This document shows, piece by piece, positions 1-11,000 of a stretch of DNA of 58,353 nt; the first letter of the stretch is position 1; the number at the start of each line of letters is the position of its first letter. Below the pieces are notes generated by a model, which worked only from the letters and a program-made list of their open reading frames with translations, had not been told where the DNA came from and searched no databases. Source of the DNA: an uncultured bacterium. GTDB taxonomy: Bacteria; Patescibacteriota; Gracilibacteria; Absconditabacterales; Absconditicoccaceae. The stretch lies in assembly GCA_946611795.1 (NCBI GenBank), contig CAMOEC010000055.1, forward strand, positions 1 through 58,353, written 5' to 3'. The position numbers and the translations under genes are program-made.

Positions 1-113
1 ATTCCTGACTCCAAGCGGTCGTTGGCACCTCATCAGGACTTATCGCAGCCAGCTACGTCTTTCTTCCTCTTTTTTACCCAAGGCATCCTTTTATTGCTTT
101 TAAATAGATTTAT
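1..113 (-). rRNA. rrl: 23S ribosomal RNA, 5' end (partial)
   Basis: The reverse complement carries the conserved start of bacterial 23S rRNA, GGATGCCTTGGG followed by CTGCGATAAG. The 5' end is placed near 113 by analogy with the roughly 25 nt that precede GGATGCC in E. coli. The rest of the gene lies off the left edge. There is no 16S gene, tRNA or spacer upstream; the next gene to the right is a protein gene, so this rRNA appears to have its own promoter. Confidence 0.93.
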
Positions 114-192
114 CTACTAAGAAATAGTGTAATATATTATGCCATTGTTAAGGATCTACATCTGCAACCAATCTTTTTTGATTGCGAGAATT

Positions 193-220
193 ATAATACA
201 CATCCACCCGATAAATGCAA
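193..220 (-). promoter_or_regulatory. Putative promoter of the 23S rRNA gene
   Basis: On the minus strand TTGCAT (215-220) is followed after 16 bp by TATTAT (193-198), with an overlapping TATAAT three bases further on. The predicted transcript would have a leader of about 70 nt before the mature 23S end. The 16-bp spacer matches the other promoters in this window. Confidence 0.5.
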
Positions 221-496
221 GAGATTTTTGCGATTTTTTTTATTAAGGTTTTATTTGGCCTTTTTCACCTTTTTGGGTCGCTTCGTTTTTTTAATTCTCA
301 AAAAAATTTTTAAAATTTGTGTTTTTTATCAAATGTCAAAATATTGTCTATTTTTTAATATTCTCTTAAATAGCAAGCCGCATTTCTCTTCATTTTTTAT
401 TTTTTATTATTTTGAACAAAAATTTAACATTTATTTTCTATAGATTTTTTTTTCTATAAATATAATGTATTTATACATTTATTATAGTAATATCTT
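221..496. other. AT-rich gap, no gene seen
   Basis: About 275 bp of T- and A-runs between the rRNA promoter and the DUF1294 gene. The ORF-track entry at 228-443 is a phenylalanine-rich reading of T-tracts with no recognisable domain, so I do not call it. I found no tRNA, riboswitch or repeat here. Confidence 0.5.
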
Positions 497-763
497 ATGA
501 TATACCTCTTATATTATCTTATTTTCATAAATATTGTTACATTTTGCATATGGTGAATCGATAAGCGAAAGGCTAAACATGATAAATGGAGGATTAGTGA
601 AAAAACATTATTAACTTTCAGTATTTTGTGATGACGAATTGGCGCTATTTTTGCTATAGACACCTTCAGACATAAAACAATAAAATCACGTTTTGTACGA
701 AAATTCTACTTAATTTGATTTATTCGAATAGCAATACTCTTAATATATAGTTTACTATCATAA
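497..763 (+). CDS. DUF1294 family small membrane protein
   Basis: An 88-residue protein visible only when TGA is read as Gly. An N-terminal hydrophobic stretch (about residues 3-18) leads into a GIDKRKAK motif. Then comes WRISE, an ILGG..GAIF segment and FRHKT, the DUF1294 signature order, and a second hydrophobic helix ends the protein. The function of DUF1294 is unknown. The ATG at 497 gives the usual length of the family. It ends 8 bp before truD on the same strand, so the two are probably co-transcribed. Three or more codons are CGA, which is rare in most genes of this window. Confidence 0.82.
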
Positions 764-771
764 CATTATAT

Positions 772-1923
772 ATGTATTTTTCTTTTAAGACACAGCCAGA
801 AGATTTCCTTGTTAAAGAAGTACTTGAATACCCTCTAGACTGAATTTGAGACTTTTTCTATATATTTTTCGAAAAAAGACTTATCAATACTATGGATGTT
901 ATCAATACAATTTGCCATGAATACCATCTAAAAAGAAACCATCTCTGAATTTGCTGATTAAAAGATAAAGACTGAATAACCCAACAACGGATCAGTATCC
1001 ATAAAAAATATCTTCTACAATGTTGATGAGAAAACAAATTTCTTTCATTTATGCGCTGAATAAAATGAATTACAGATATCATCGACACCTGACGACATAG
1101 TTCTCCGCTTTCAGTATGAAAAAATAAATGAAACATTTTTACTATAACACTTAAAAAAAGAGAAAATTTACCAGAGCCTCTAAAAGATTCTATAAATACA
1201 AATCTCATAAATTTTCAAAAAAACTGAATACCAAATATATTCTGATACCAAAGATTTTGAAAGTGAAACAAAAATTTCAAAAAAGTTCTTAAAATACTCT
1301 CCTGAGAAGAAAAAATATCCGATAATTATGAACAGAAATTCAAATTTCAAACATTTGGTAGTCTTCGATTTAATGAATATATTATGAGAAGACGAGAAAA
1401 TTCTGACCTACTCATTGATTGAGACATCATGGTAAACTGACGAAACGCTTTTTGAACTAATATTTCTGTTTATAGCAAAAATAAATTACACCATTTTGAT
1501 TACCGAGAAGAGAAAAAGATTCACGAATGAAGCACTTTTCGAGAACCAAGCGAATTTCAACGAACAAGTGACTATATTAAATGAAAACGAATTCCAACCT
1601 GAATTGTACTATGAACAGAACAACTTGTTTGTAAAGACTGAACAGCATGAAGAATTTATGATGATTCTATCATAAAAGAAAGTAAATTCCTTGAATGAGG
1701 AGAAAACCTCTTAAGAAAAATTGGAATATTCTGATATAGAAGACCTCTTTGGATTATACCTCAAGAATTAGAACGAGACTGGAATAATTGAGATCTTTTT
1801 CTCAAATTTTTCCTTCCTACATGATGTTATGCTAGTAGTTTTTTAACATTTCTTCTTAAGGATATTGACCCTAAATGATGTGAATCAAATAATTTAAAAA
1901 TCCTTAGAATTAATCAACTATAA
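772..1923 (+). CDS. truD: tRNA pseudouridine synthase TruD
   Basis: A 383-residue protein that should isomerise a uridine in tRNA (U13 in E. coli) to pseudouridine. Near residue 62 is GLKDKDGITQQ, containing the catalytic aspartate of the TruD/PUS7 family; FGYQRFG follows at about residue 155. Near the end FFLPTGCYASSF matches the conserved LPxGxYAT motif. In-frame TGA codons lie at several conserved glycines. Downstream of the DUF1294 gene by 8 bp. Its last codons overlap the convergent mltG by 6 bp. It uses CGA about eight times and CGG once, unlike most other genes here; the CGG follows the catalytic motif, where homologues can have Arg or Trp. Confidence 0.9.
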
Positions 1924-2958
1924 ATATATTCTTTTGTTTTCATTATGTCATTCTACTGTATCTGCATAATGAATTATTCACTGATCATCATGAAGATAAA
2001 AAATAGCGCTCGTCTTTTTATAGTTTAATAAAGAATTTACAGTCTCAGCAGTTGGAGATGATATTGGTGTTGGTGTTAATCAATAATTCTGCCTTGTATT
2101 ATACAAATTACTTGCATCATCTAAATTCTTTACAATATTTTCTCTACATTTACTATATACCAATTTCAAACCATAACATAAAGTTACATCCGCATCTAAT
2201 CTCATTCATTTATTCAATCTATTTACAAAGATTCATGCTATAATTGGTTTGTTTGTTATATTTTTTTCTTCGTTTTCTATTACTGAAGCTAATGTTAGAA
2301 TTCCATATGGAGAAATCTGAACTCAATCAACCTCAAAATCTCATCCATATACTGATCGAATTTTCTTTTCAAAGTTTTTTAATTGTGCTCTTATAAGTTG
2401 CTCATTAATGTCTATTCATTCTTCCAAATAATAGGTATCAGGATAAAGGAAACCTTCCAAAGATTTTCATTGAGGAATCATTATTAAAAATGGGAATTCT
2501 CACTTTAACGTTTCAATAAACTGTTGATTTTCAACTTTTGCAATATACGCTCCTGGAGCAATTAATCAATCTTCTGACAATTTAGCATCTATATCATATT
2601 TACTCCATCACTCAAGCAATGTTACATGAATATAATCACGTTGTGGCCCTTGAGCTATCAAAGATAACCGTTCTTCCTTTGTATACTCTCAATCCAATAC
2701 ATAGCGTCATTCTTGCAATAAAGGAACTTTTTCTGCATTATTTTTTAACCACAGTTTTAACATATATTTCTCTATAACTCAAAAATCATTGTAAAATTTT
2801 GATAAACTATCACCTTTTCCTATTGTAATAGATTTATTATCATAAACAAGTTTCGAATCATACATTGATGATGCAACAAAAATACATCAACAAATAAAAA
2901 CTAACAAAATAATAATCCAAACTTTTCCATTTTTTTTCTTAGTGTTTCTATACGCCAT
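1918..2958 (-). CDS. mltG: Endolytic murein transglycosylase MltG (YceG)
   Basis: A 346-residue membrane-anchored enzyme predicted to cut nascent glycan strands near the cytoplasmic membrane. After a short basic N-terminus there is one transmembrane helix (about residues 13-32). The C-terminal YceG domain carries YGILTLASVIENE with the catalytic Glu, then GIFVNRL, DADVTLCYG, and a final EGHN. The ATG follows the upstream membrane-protein stop by 12 bp, so it is the last gene of the minus-strand group starting with the prepilin peptidases. It overlaps the end of truD tail to tail by 6 bp, leaving no room for a separate terminator. Confidence 0.92.
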
Positions 2959-2970
2959 ACTATTTACTAA

Positions 2971-3930
2971 TTATAAAACATCTTCAACAATCGCTTCTTT
3001 TTTTTCTATCTTATATAATCAAAAGAATTTTGCTATAGAAAAGATTATATATCAAAGAATTGTAACCACCCAAACAAAAATCCTTATTACTCAATAAAAC
3101 AACAAATACATTCAAAAGACTGCTCATACTTGAAAAACAGGATTCTGATATATTTGATCTATCTGAGAAACTATAGCTTCACATACTTTATTATTAATGG
3201 AATCTTTAGTCTGAATAAATCAATCAACCATATTTTTTCTGAAAATATTTCGAGCTTCTTTTATTATTGTTGTATCGTTATTCTCTCAATCAATATGTTC
3301 TCAAGTAATCTCATCTGCATTATTATCCATATTTATTTGAAGCATATCATCATTTTGTTTAATCTCTATCTCATTAGGAATCCATCACGATACTGTACTT
3401 TTTAAAATACTTTCATTGATATGAGAAATCTGTTCACATTGAAATGGAAACTTTGTATTTATTCAAAGAATTGCAAATCAATATGTTATACTCGTTAGAA
3501 GAGTAAAAATATAACCTCATCTTGTAAAATATGTTAATCGACTAATTTCTCTTACATCATCAAAATAATCTCTTAAAAAGACCAAAAGACAACCTATTGT
3601 TATTAATGAAAGCCATATTGAAGTTAAAACTTGCCATGCAGGATTTGGGACTAAAAGGCAAAGTATTATTCCCAATAACAATAAAACTCCCCACATTATT
3701 CTTTTCTTAACTCACCTTACATCTATTGAGAGAAATATTAATTCTATAAAGAGTATACAAAAAAATATTCAAGAAGACAAAAAATCTTCTTCTCGAAAAA
3801 GTTTTTGAACCGACAATATATATGTTATTAAAGAACTTAATGAAAAGAAGAGAAATCTTATTGTTTGCTTTGATATTTTATTTTTATTCTCCATAATTTC
3901 TCTATTTTCCTTATATTCAACTTCTTTCAT
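2971..3930 (-). CDS. Multi-pass membrane protein, unknown function
   Basis: A 319-residue protein I do not recognise. The N-terminal half has about five hydrophobic helices with short basic loops. A soluble, acidic, Asn-rich stretch follows (about residues 165-240). Two more hydrophobic segments come near the C-terminus, then a charged tail ending EDVL. Its ATG overlaps the stop of the upstream prepilin-peptidase-like gene in a TAATG arrangement, so translation is probably coupled. A second ATG 12 codons in could be the true start. Its place between pilin-processing genes and mltG suggests an envelope role, which is inference. Confidence 0.75.
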
Positions 3931-4787
3931 TAAAAAATAAACATTCAAAATAAAGTATCTTTAAAGATTATTATTATAAAAACCGCCAACACCATTGATG
4001 GTAACAATGGTAAAGATTGACTAGCTAACTTTTCATTCAAAAAACGGCGAGCTCTTCTTGTTTGTTGCTTAGTTTGTAAGAAATACCAAATTATTCATAT
4101 TATTCAACTAAATATTAGAAAATAAAGTATTGCCAATATTTGATCCAATGTTCATAATCAAGTTCAAAGTCAAGCAAACAATAACGATCATAAGTAAGGA
4201 GACATTAAAATATCTCATATTCATAATCAATCTTCATTCATATGGTATCTTATTTTTACAATTCATTTTGCCATAAAATAGAAGACAAGAAAGATACAAA
4301 ACAAAGCCGCTCATCACCACAATACATTCCATGAAAACAAACCATTTCGTATAGCCAACAACAAAGCAACAAAACCACATATTAACAATGGAATATGTAT
4401 CTCATACCACATTACACTATAAACAACCATTAACCACAATATTCGTCAAGTTATCATCCAGTATAGAACAATTACTGTTCACTGACTATTCAGAAAATAC
4501 CAAACTAATCAAAAAATAATAGCTGATCATAATTCTAAGATTGGATAGAACCAAGAAATTTTCTTTTTACAATAACGACACCTTCATCTCTGAAAAATAA
4601 AACTAAACAATGGAACCAAATCCCATGGTTGCAATGTCGTTTTACAGTTTGGACATTCAGATCTTCAAAAAATAATAGACAATGTTTCTTCCATACTTTG
4701 ACTTTTAGCCCATCTAGACAAAATTACTGATCAAAAAGATCAGAATATTAATCCAAAGAAAATTGAAATTAAAAGTCAAACTGTCAT
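3930..4787 (-). CDS. Prepilin peptidase paralogue lacking the first catalytic Asp
   Basis: A 285-residue member of the A24 prepilin peptidase family. The N-terminus has the expected FGSFGSVILSRW, then a CPNC...CRYC metal-binding pair, and YPILEL leading into the membrane core. The second active-site motif is present as GIGD. At the first active-site position, where the downstream-numbered paralogue has CDIIWYEI, this protein has YSVMWYEI, so the catalytic Asp is Ser. It may be inactive or act as a partner of the intact paralogue. TAATG overlap with the next gene. Confidence is high for the family and low for activity. Confidence 0.85.
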
Positions 4788-4851
4788 ATAGAATCTTTTA
4801 GTTAAAAACTACACTTATTTATGTAAGGATTTTTCCGCCTTTTACAATATT

Positions 4852-5745
4852 TTATAATGTAATTTTCATAAAATTTTCAAAAAAAGAATCTCAAAATTCT
4901 ACTAAATAAGCAAAAAACACATCATGACAAAGAATGACAACAGCCAATGCTAAAACCATAGATGGAACCAAAGGAAGAGATCTTTCTGCCATTTCACTTG
5001 AAAGAAAATCTGCCTTTTTATTTAATATAATGTTTTGAATTAAATAAACTATGATACCAAAAACACTTGTAAGGATAAAAAATATTAAAACAGAGCAAAA
5101 CAATTCTTCCAAATACATTGTGGTAGATCAGATTCAAATATACAAGAGAGCTCATAAATAAGGAGAAATTATAAGATCTCACATTCAAACTCATTCATCT
5201 TCAGAATTATACTTTAACTTAGTATAATATAATGATCAATAATACAATATTACAAAAACTATAAAAAATACAAGCGCTCACCACAAAACACTCCAATCAT
5301 ATAGTCAAAATAGAATAGACAATAAAACTAATATTTCTCATAGAATTACCAATGGTAGGTTAATTTCATACCAAATAATGTCACATAAGCTAACTAATAA
5401 CAAAATCCAACTTGTTAACATCCAAAATATCATATGAAAAAACCCTAATTCACTAGTATAATAACATATAATACAGAATAAAAAAGCTGTCATTACTTCT
5501 AAAATCGGTTTTATAACCAATATTCTAGTATTACAAGTTTGACATTTATTCTTCTGAAAAAGAAAACCTATTATTGGCAAAAAGCACTTTCGATTAAGCT
5601 TTTTTTTACATTTTAGACATTTTGGCAATTTTAAAATTTCTGTCCATTTTATAATTTCAACATTTTCATGAATCGCCAAAATTAATGATCATAGCGATCA
5701 TAAAATAATTCATAGAAAACCATATAAACAGATTTTTATTACCAT
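4852..5745 (-). CDS. pilD: Prepilin peptidase (type IV leader peptidase family)
   Basis: A 297-residue polytopic protein expected to cleave type IV prepilin leaders at the membrane. It has two CxxC pairs near residues 45-75, a membrane core with CDIIWYEINLP carrying the first catalytic Asp, and GMGD carrying the second. The C-terminal segment ERSLPLVPSMVLA is shared with the neighbouring paralogue, so the two arose by duplication. It is the first gene of the minus-strand group that runs through mltG. Several TGA codons are used as Gly, including in GMGD. Symbol by function; the sequence is divergent from classical PilD. Confidence 0.83.
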
Positions 5746-5883
5746 AATCTTTTAAGATATAATTATTTAACTCTTATATCATTATCTTCATTTTTTTCAA
5801 ACCATTTATTCAACTTGTAAATTCAAAGTATTTATCTAGTATTGTTTCATTGTTAAACTTTATTTATTATTTCTTAATTTAGC

Positions 5884-6990
5884 ATGAAAATCTGAATTGT
5901 TTGACTACCAAATGTTTGAAAATCAACCCTTTTCAATGCTTTAACAAAATCATATGCTGCACCAGCAGAAAACTTTCCTTTTTGTACTATTGAACCTAAT
6001 GTTGGTATCGTTGATGTAAAAGATCCAAGAGTTATCGCTTTGTCCGAAATGTCTAATTCCCAAAAAATAGTGTATGCTCATACAGAATTTGTTGATATTG
6101 CAGGACTTGTTAAGTGAGCCAGCAAATGAGAATGACTCGGAAACAAATTTCTTTCTCACATAAGAGAAGTAGATGCTATTGTTCAAGTATTGAGATATTT
6201 TAAAGACACCGATGTTGTTCATGTTGAATGAGGAATAGACCCAGATAGAGATAGAGAAATTATTAATACTGAATTAATTTTTGCGGATCTTGAGCAAGTC
6301 GAAAGAGTATTACCAACACTACAAAAAAGAGCTAAGGTTCCACAAAACAAAGAAGATAAAAAAGTAGCAGAAGTTCTCGAAAAAATCCAAAAAGTTCTTC
6401 TTGAATGACAACTTGCCAACACAATAAGAGATGAGTTATCAGAAGAGGATTTAAAACTCATAAAATCATATAATTTTCTTACATTAAAGCCATTTATTTA
6501 TGCATTAAACATTTCACAAGAAGATATTCCAAATTCAGAAAATCTAAAAGCAGAATTTGAAAAGAAATTTAATGCTCCTGTTGCTATTGTTTGTGTTAAG
6601 CTTGAAGCTGAAATGATGAATTTCACAAATGAAGAAAGAGATGAATTCTTACAAGAGCTCCTTGAAATAAAGCCTGATTCAAAAATTCCAACTCTTGATG
6701 ATTTAATATCATTAGCCTTCAATCAACTTTGACTAATGTATTATTTTACAACATGAGAAAAAGAGACTAAGGCCTGGACTATCCCTCAAGGTTCTACTGC
6801 GCCTCAAGCAGCATGAGCTATACACTCAGATTTTGAAAGAGGATTTATAAAAGCAGAAGTTATCAACACTGATGTTCTTTTAGAAAGCTGAAGCTGGGCA
6901 AAAGCTAGAGAAAAATGACTACTTCGTCTAGAAGGTAAAGATTATATCGTTCAAGACTGAGATGTTATGATTTTTAAATTTAATGTATAG
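5884..6990 (+). CDS. ychF: Redox-sensing/ribosome-associated ATPase YchF (OLA1 family)
   Basis: A 368-residue Obg-family P-loop NTPase. The first residues give GLPNVGKST with the P-loop Gly encoded by TGA, one of the clearest proofs of the code. [10 protein letters not shown] and DIAGLVKGAS follow as G2/G3 motifs. The C-terminal TGS domain begins around [14 protein letters not shown] and ends MIFKFNV, typical of YchF. Length matches the family (about 360 aa). YchF proteins bind ATP better than GTP and act near ribosomes. Transcribed alone or with corA, which follows after 161 bp. Confidence 0.96.
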
Positions 6991-7151
6991 ACTGATATAC
7001 AAATGTTATAATGTCTGTTTATAACTGACTTAGTACGATTTTTGTTTATAAAATAAAGAACATTGTCAAGAACTAAATAAAAACTTTCTTTTGAAAATAC
7101 TTAAGAAAAGTTTAGGATGACTTTGTTCTTTTTTATTATTTCTTTTATTCT
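6991..7151. other. Short intergenic gap with a weak hairpin
   Basis: AT-rich spacer between ychF and corA. AAACTTTCTT and AAGAAAAGTTT near 7080-7114 could form an imperfect hairpin, but no clear T-run follows, so I do not call a terminator. A 21-codon ATG frame at about 7011 has no family features. Confidence 0.4.
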
Positions 7152-8081
7152 ATGAAAAAGAATATACTAAAAATTGGAAAAATAAGATGGATTCATTTAT
7201 CAAAACCAAGAACTGACGAACTTGAAGATATTATTAAAAATCTTGATCTCCACGAAATGGTTGAACAAGACATTTTAGAATCAAGTGCTCAGGATAAAAT
7301 AGACACCTATGATGATTGTGTATTTTTGATTATACACTTTCCTAAATATAACGAGAAACTTTGAAAGTATGTTTCAAATGAAATGAATGTCATTCTTTGA
7401 AAAGATTATATTATTACCATCACAAAATATCCAACCAATAATATCGAAAAGATAAGACAAGAATATGAAGAAGAAATTAAGGAAGAATGAGATGATACTG
7501 AAGAATACAAGATTTCTCCATACTATATTCTCTATAAAATTATCGATGTCATGTATGATAAGATTTTGTTGTGATTGAACAAATTTAACCAAGACCTTAA
7601 TGAAATTGAGAAACAAGTTTTTGACAAGAATTTTGTCGATAAAGACTTCTTAAAAACAATTCTTATTAAGAAAAGAAATGCTGTTCTTTTAAAAACCATC
7701 ATATCTCCTCAAGAAGAAATTTTAGTAGAACTACAAAAAGCTACAGCAAATTTTTATGAATGAGATCTAGATGTTTATTTTGAAGACCTTGAATATAAAA
7801 CAAGTAAGATATTATGACAAATTTCTATTATTCATGAAAATATAGATTCCATTTCTGAAATATTCAACACTATAACCAATATGATGACAAACACAAATAT
7901 TGGAATTTTGACTGTGTTAACTGTTATTATATGAATTATGACAATGATTAGTTGAATCTATTGAATGAATATTTCACTTCCTTGACAAGACAATGCTTAT
8001 GCTTTCACTTTTCTCATTTGTGGAATGCTAGTTATGGCACTCATCACTGTCTTTGTATTCAAGAAAAAGAAGTGGTTTTAA
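7152..8081 (+). CDS. corA: CorA-type magnesium transporter
   Basis: A 309-residue divalent-cation channel of the inner membrane. The long cytoplasmic N-terminal domain is highly charged with helices rich in Glu and Lys. Two transmembrane segments lie at the C-terminus, and the first ends with the signature YGMN (about residue 268) that forms the pore selectivity filter. The protein ends with a basic KKKKWF tail. The standard-code track splits it into at least two pieces. It overlaps the convergent folD by 4 bp. Confidence 0.94.
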
Positions 8082-8941
8082 TTATGAAATTCTTCTCGTA
8101 AATCAAATATATTTGAAAATAATGAAGCTATTGTTAATGGTCCAATACCTCATGGTACTGGTGTAATATCCTGGACTTTATCAATTATTTTTTCTATATT
8201 CACATCACCAACAGCTTTTCAATCTTTATGACCATATCCTATATCGATAACTATCTGGTTTTTCTTTTCTCATATAAAACTCTCATCTATAAGATGAACT
8301 TGTCAAGTTGCTGAAAATATATAATCAGCTTGTTTAGTATATGATTTAATTTCTCACGGAGTATTGTTAATATCAAAACAAGCCAATACAGCACCTCTTT
8401 TTAAACACTCTAATGCTAATGGTTTTCAAACAATTGTACTTTGTCAAATAATGGCTACTTTTTTATTTCTTAGATTTCCTAAATTATAATAATCTAAAAT
8501 AGCCATTACTGCCTTAGGTGTTGCTGGTGTAAAAGACAACATATTGAAAAAACTTTTTCAGACCAACACTCAATTAAGCCCATCAACATCTTTTTCTGGT
8601 AAAATAGCTGATAATATTTCATTCTTGTCTTTAACTAAATCTTCTGGTAAGGGGAGTTGGACAATAATTCAAACACAGTCATCATTTTTATTTAGGTCAT
8701 TAATTAATTTTAAAATATCCTCTTTATTTCGAGTTTTTCCATCATCTTGTCAAAAAATTCTTGTCTCTAATCAGATATTTTCTCAATACTCCTTTTTACG
8801 CCTAACATAAACTTTTGATGAACTATTATCTCAAAAAAAGAGAATTGCTAAAAACTTATCCTTATTAGGAAAATATTTAATCACCTTCTTTTTTTGTTCT
8901 TCAATCATCTTTTCTGCAACAGGCTTTCAATATAGTAGCAT
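8078..8941 (-). CDS. folD: FolD: methylenetetrahydrofolate dehydrogenase/cyclohydrolase
   Basis: A 287-residue cytosolic enzyme of one-carbon metabolism. KVYVRRKKEYGE near residue 45 contains the catalytic Tyr/Lys region, IIVQLPLP near residue 95 and KDVDG follow, and the Rossmann motif IIGQSTIVGKPLA precedes the C-terminal TPVPGGIGPLT. The start MLLYGKPVAEK matches the usual first residues of FolD. Its ATG overlaps the stop of the S41 peptidase gene (TAATG), so the two are translationally coupled. It overlaps the end of corA by 4 bp. Confidence 0.94.
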
Positions 8942-10170
8942 TATTTTATTTTTCAAATTAAAACATCTTTTGCTTTTTCTAGTTGTGAATCAATTCAGTT
9001 TTCAACATATCACGTAATATCAACTGATTCTTCTACATCTGGAATTATTCATTCATCATCAATAGAATTTCCATTTGGAGAAAACCGTTTTCAAACAGTA
9101 TATTTTAATGATGTTCCATCGTCAAAATCGAACAATGTTTGTATTGTTCATTTTCCATAAGACTGCTTTCAAACAAGTATCGCTCACTGCTTCTCTTTTA
9201 ACGCTAATGCAAAAATTTCACTAGAACTAGCACTTAGTCCATCTATAAGAACCACTGTTGGCATATTTTCTAATTCTCAGAATCATTTTGACAAATAATC
9301 TGTGTCTTGATAATTCTTATATTTTGACTTTACTATCAATTCTCACTGGGGAATAAAATGTCATGCTAACTGGACAGCTGACGTCAACAATCATCAACCA
9401 TTTCATCTAACATCAACTATTACTCCTTTTACTTTTTCTGACAAAATTTCCGAAATTGCGTGAGTAAACAATTTATTAGTCTGTTCTCAAAATGTTAAGA
9501 TTTCTATATAACCTATTTTTATTCAGTCTTTTTCATATACTTTTGATTTAACTGAAGGCACATCAATAACATCTCTTGTTACTTTAACTTGAAAATAATC
9601 TTTTTTTCCTTTCTTATTTACCCTTTCAATAAATAAGTCCACCGTAGTTCATTGTGGTCATCTTATTTTTTTTACTGCTTGAGTAACGGTTAGGTCTTGT
9701 ACTTCTCAGGTTCATATCATTACAATTCTGTCTAATGGTTGTATTCATACCTTATAAGCGGGTGTTTCTTTAACAACTTCTTCAACCTGAAGATAATAAT
9801 CTTTTTTTCAAACAACAATTCAGATTCATTCAATTGAATCCTCTCAAACCAATTCATTTTGCAGTCAAGAAAATTCCTCTTTATCTAAATATGTTGTATA
9901 TGGATCTCATATTCAATCAACAAAAGCTTTTGTTGCATTTTCCATCATTTCTATACTCTTTCAAGACAATAAGTCTTGATTATAATACTCCTTATCTAAA
10001 AGAAAAGAAACCTCTTCAATGCGTTTATATTTTTCAAATAAATTGTCGGATATTTCTATAATATTTCTATTATCAGAAAATTTTAAAGAAGCTGATATAA
10101 AGCCTATTAATATACCTAATAATAAAACAAAAAACAATTGCCATCCTTGTTGATTATTATTCTCTTTCAT
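8941..10170 (-). CDS. S41 family carboxyl-terminal processing protease
   Basis: A 409-residue membrane-anchored serine protease. A single N-terminal transmembrane helix (about residues 11-27) exports the rest. A PDZ domain follows, then the peptidase core with VDVRGNGGGLL, DGLSASSSEIFALALKE containing the nucleophile Ser, and QSYGKGTIQT with the catalytic Lys. The C-terminus has the SPNG..I.. EGIIPDV motif of the family. CTPs trim exported proteins and can control murein hydrolases; which substrate applies here is unknown. First gene of a two-gene unit with folD. Confidence 0.93.
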
Positions 10171-10241
10171 TATTCTTGTAGTTTACTAAAACATTACTAT
10201 ATTATGTTGGTTTATATGTACTCATTTACTACTCCTTTGCA

Positions 10242-11000
10242 ATGAAGAAATTAAAAAAAGATATAATCAGACCAAATCTTTATGATTATTTAAAAGTCAT
10301 TGCACTTTTGGTAATGCTCCTTGATCATTTATGATACTACGTTTTTCCTGAATATGTTTTTTTAAGAGTTATCTGAAGAATTGCATTTCCTATCTTTTTG
10401 TTTTTGGTATGATTTTCTTGATCATATTCCTGGAGACGAGATATTCCAATCATAGGATTATTACTTTGGGGAGGTTCATATTATATTTATAATCAATATT
10501 GATTTTGATCTCCAGGCGCTAACATTCTCATATGAATAACTATTTCTAGATTTTTCTTAAACATTATCGACAAAAAAAATTATTATCGAATCCTTATTTT
10601 TTCATTTCTCTTTGTTATAATCCATCCTATTCTTTATAAATATGTTGATTATTGATCTCTATCTTTCTTTTTTGTTCTTCGATGACGAATTGCAAAAAAT
10701 CATAGTAAATACTTTTTCTTTTGAATTTTTCCTTTAATTTTATGTATCATAAATAATATTAACGTCTTCGACTTCTGATTCAAACACTGAGACTATAAAT
10801 ATTTTTATATTATACTTATTATTTATTTTATTTTTTATTGTTTTGCGTTTTCTCTTTCTAAAGAAAATCTTAATTTTCAAACATGAAAAAAATGGCGAGA
10901 TAATTTAATTCTCTGATTTTCAAAACATAGTTTAGCTTTTTACCGAATTCATATCGTAATACTTTATTTTATTGGACTACATAGATTTTGATTTCTTTAA
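10242..11000 (+). CDS. TraX-like/acyltransferase-like polytopic membrane protein
   Basis: A 252-residue protein with seven or more hydrophobic helices. The start YDYLKVIALLVMLLDHLGYY and the following GRIAFPIFLFLVGF resemble the TraX family, named for F-pilin N-acetylation, and more loosely acyltransferase 3 proteins. CGA codons are frequent. It overlaps the convergent HigA-like gene by 4 bp. No other conjugation genes touch it. TraX family members are common outside plasmids, so a pilin-modifying role is only a possibility. Confidence 0.7.

Noticed and set aside
228-443. Phe-rich 71-residue ORF
   Set aside because: Translation of T-tracts without motifs; region better seen as AT-rich spacer.
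858-1208. 116-residue minus-strand ORF
   Set aside because: Antisense to truD, which has clear family motifs.
10242-11000. TraX as sign of an integrated conjugative element
   Set aside because: No relaxase, coupling protein, integrase or att repeats nearby; TraX family is common on chromosomes.
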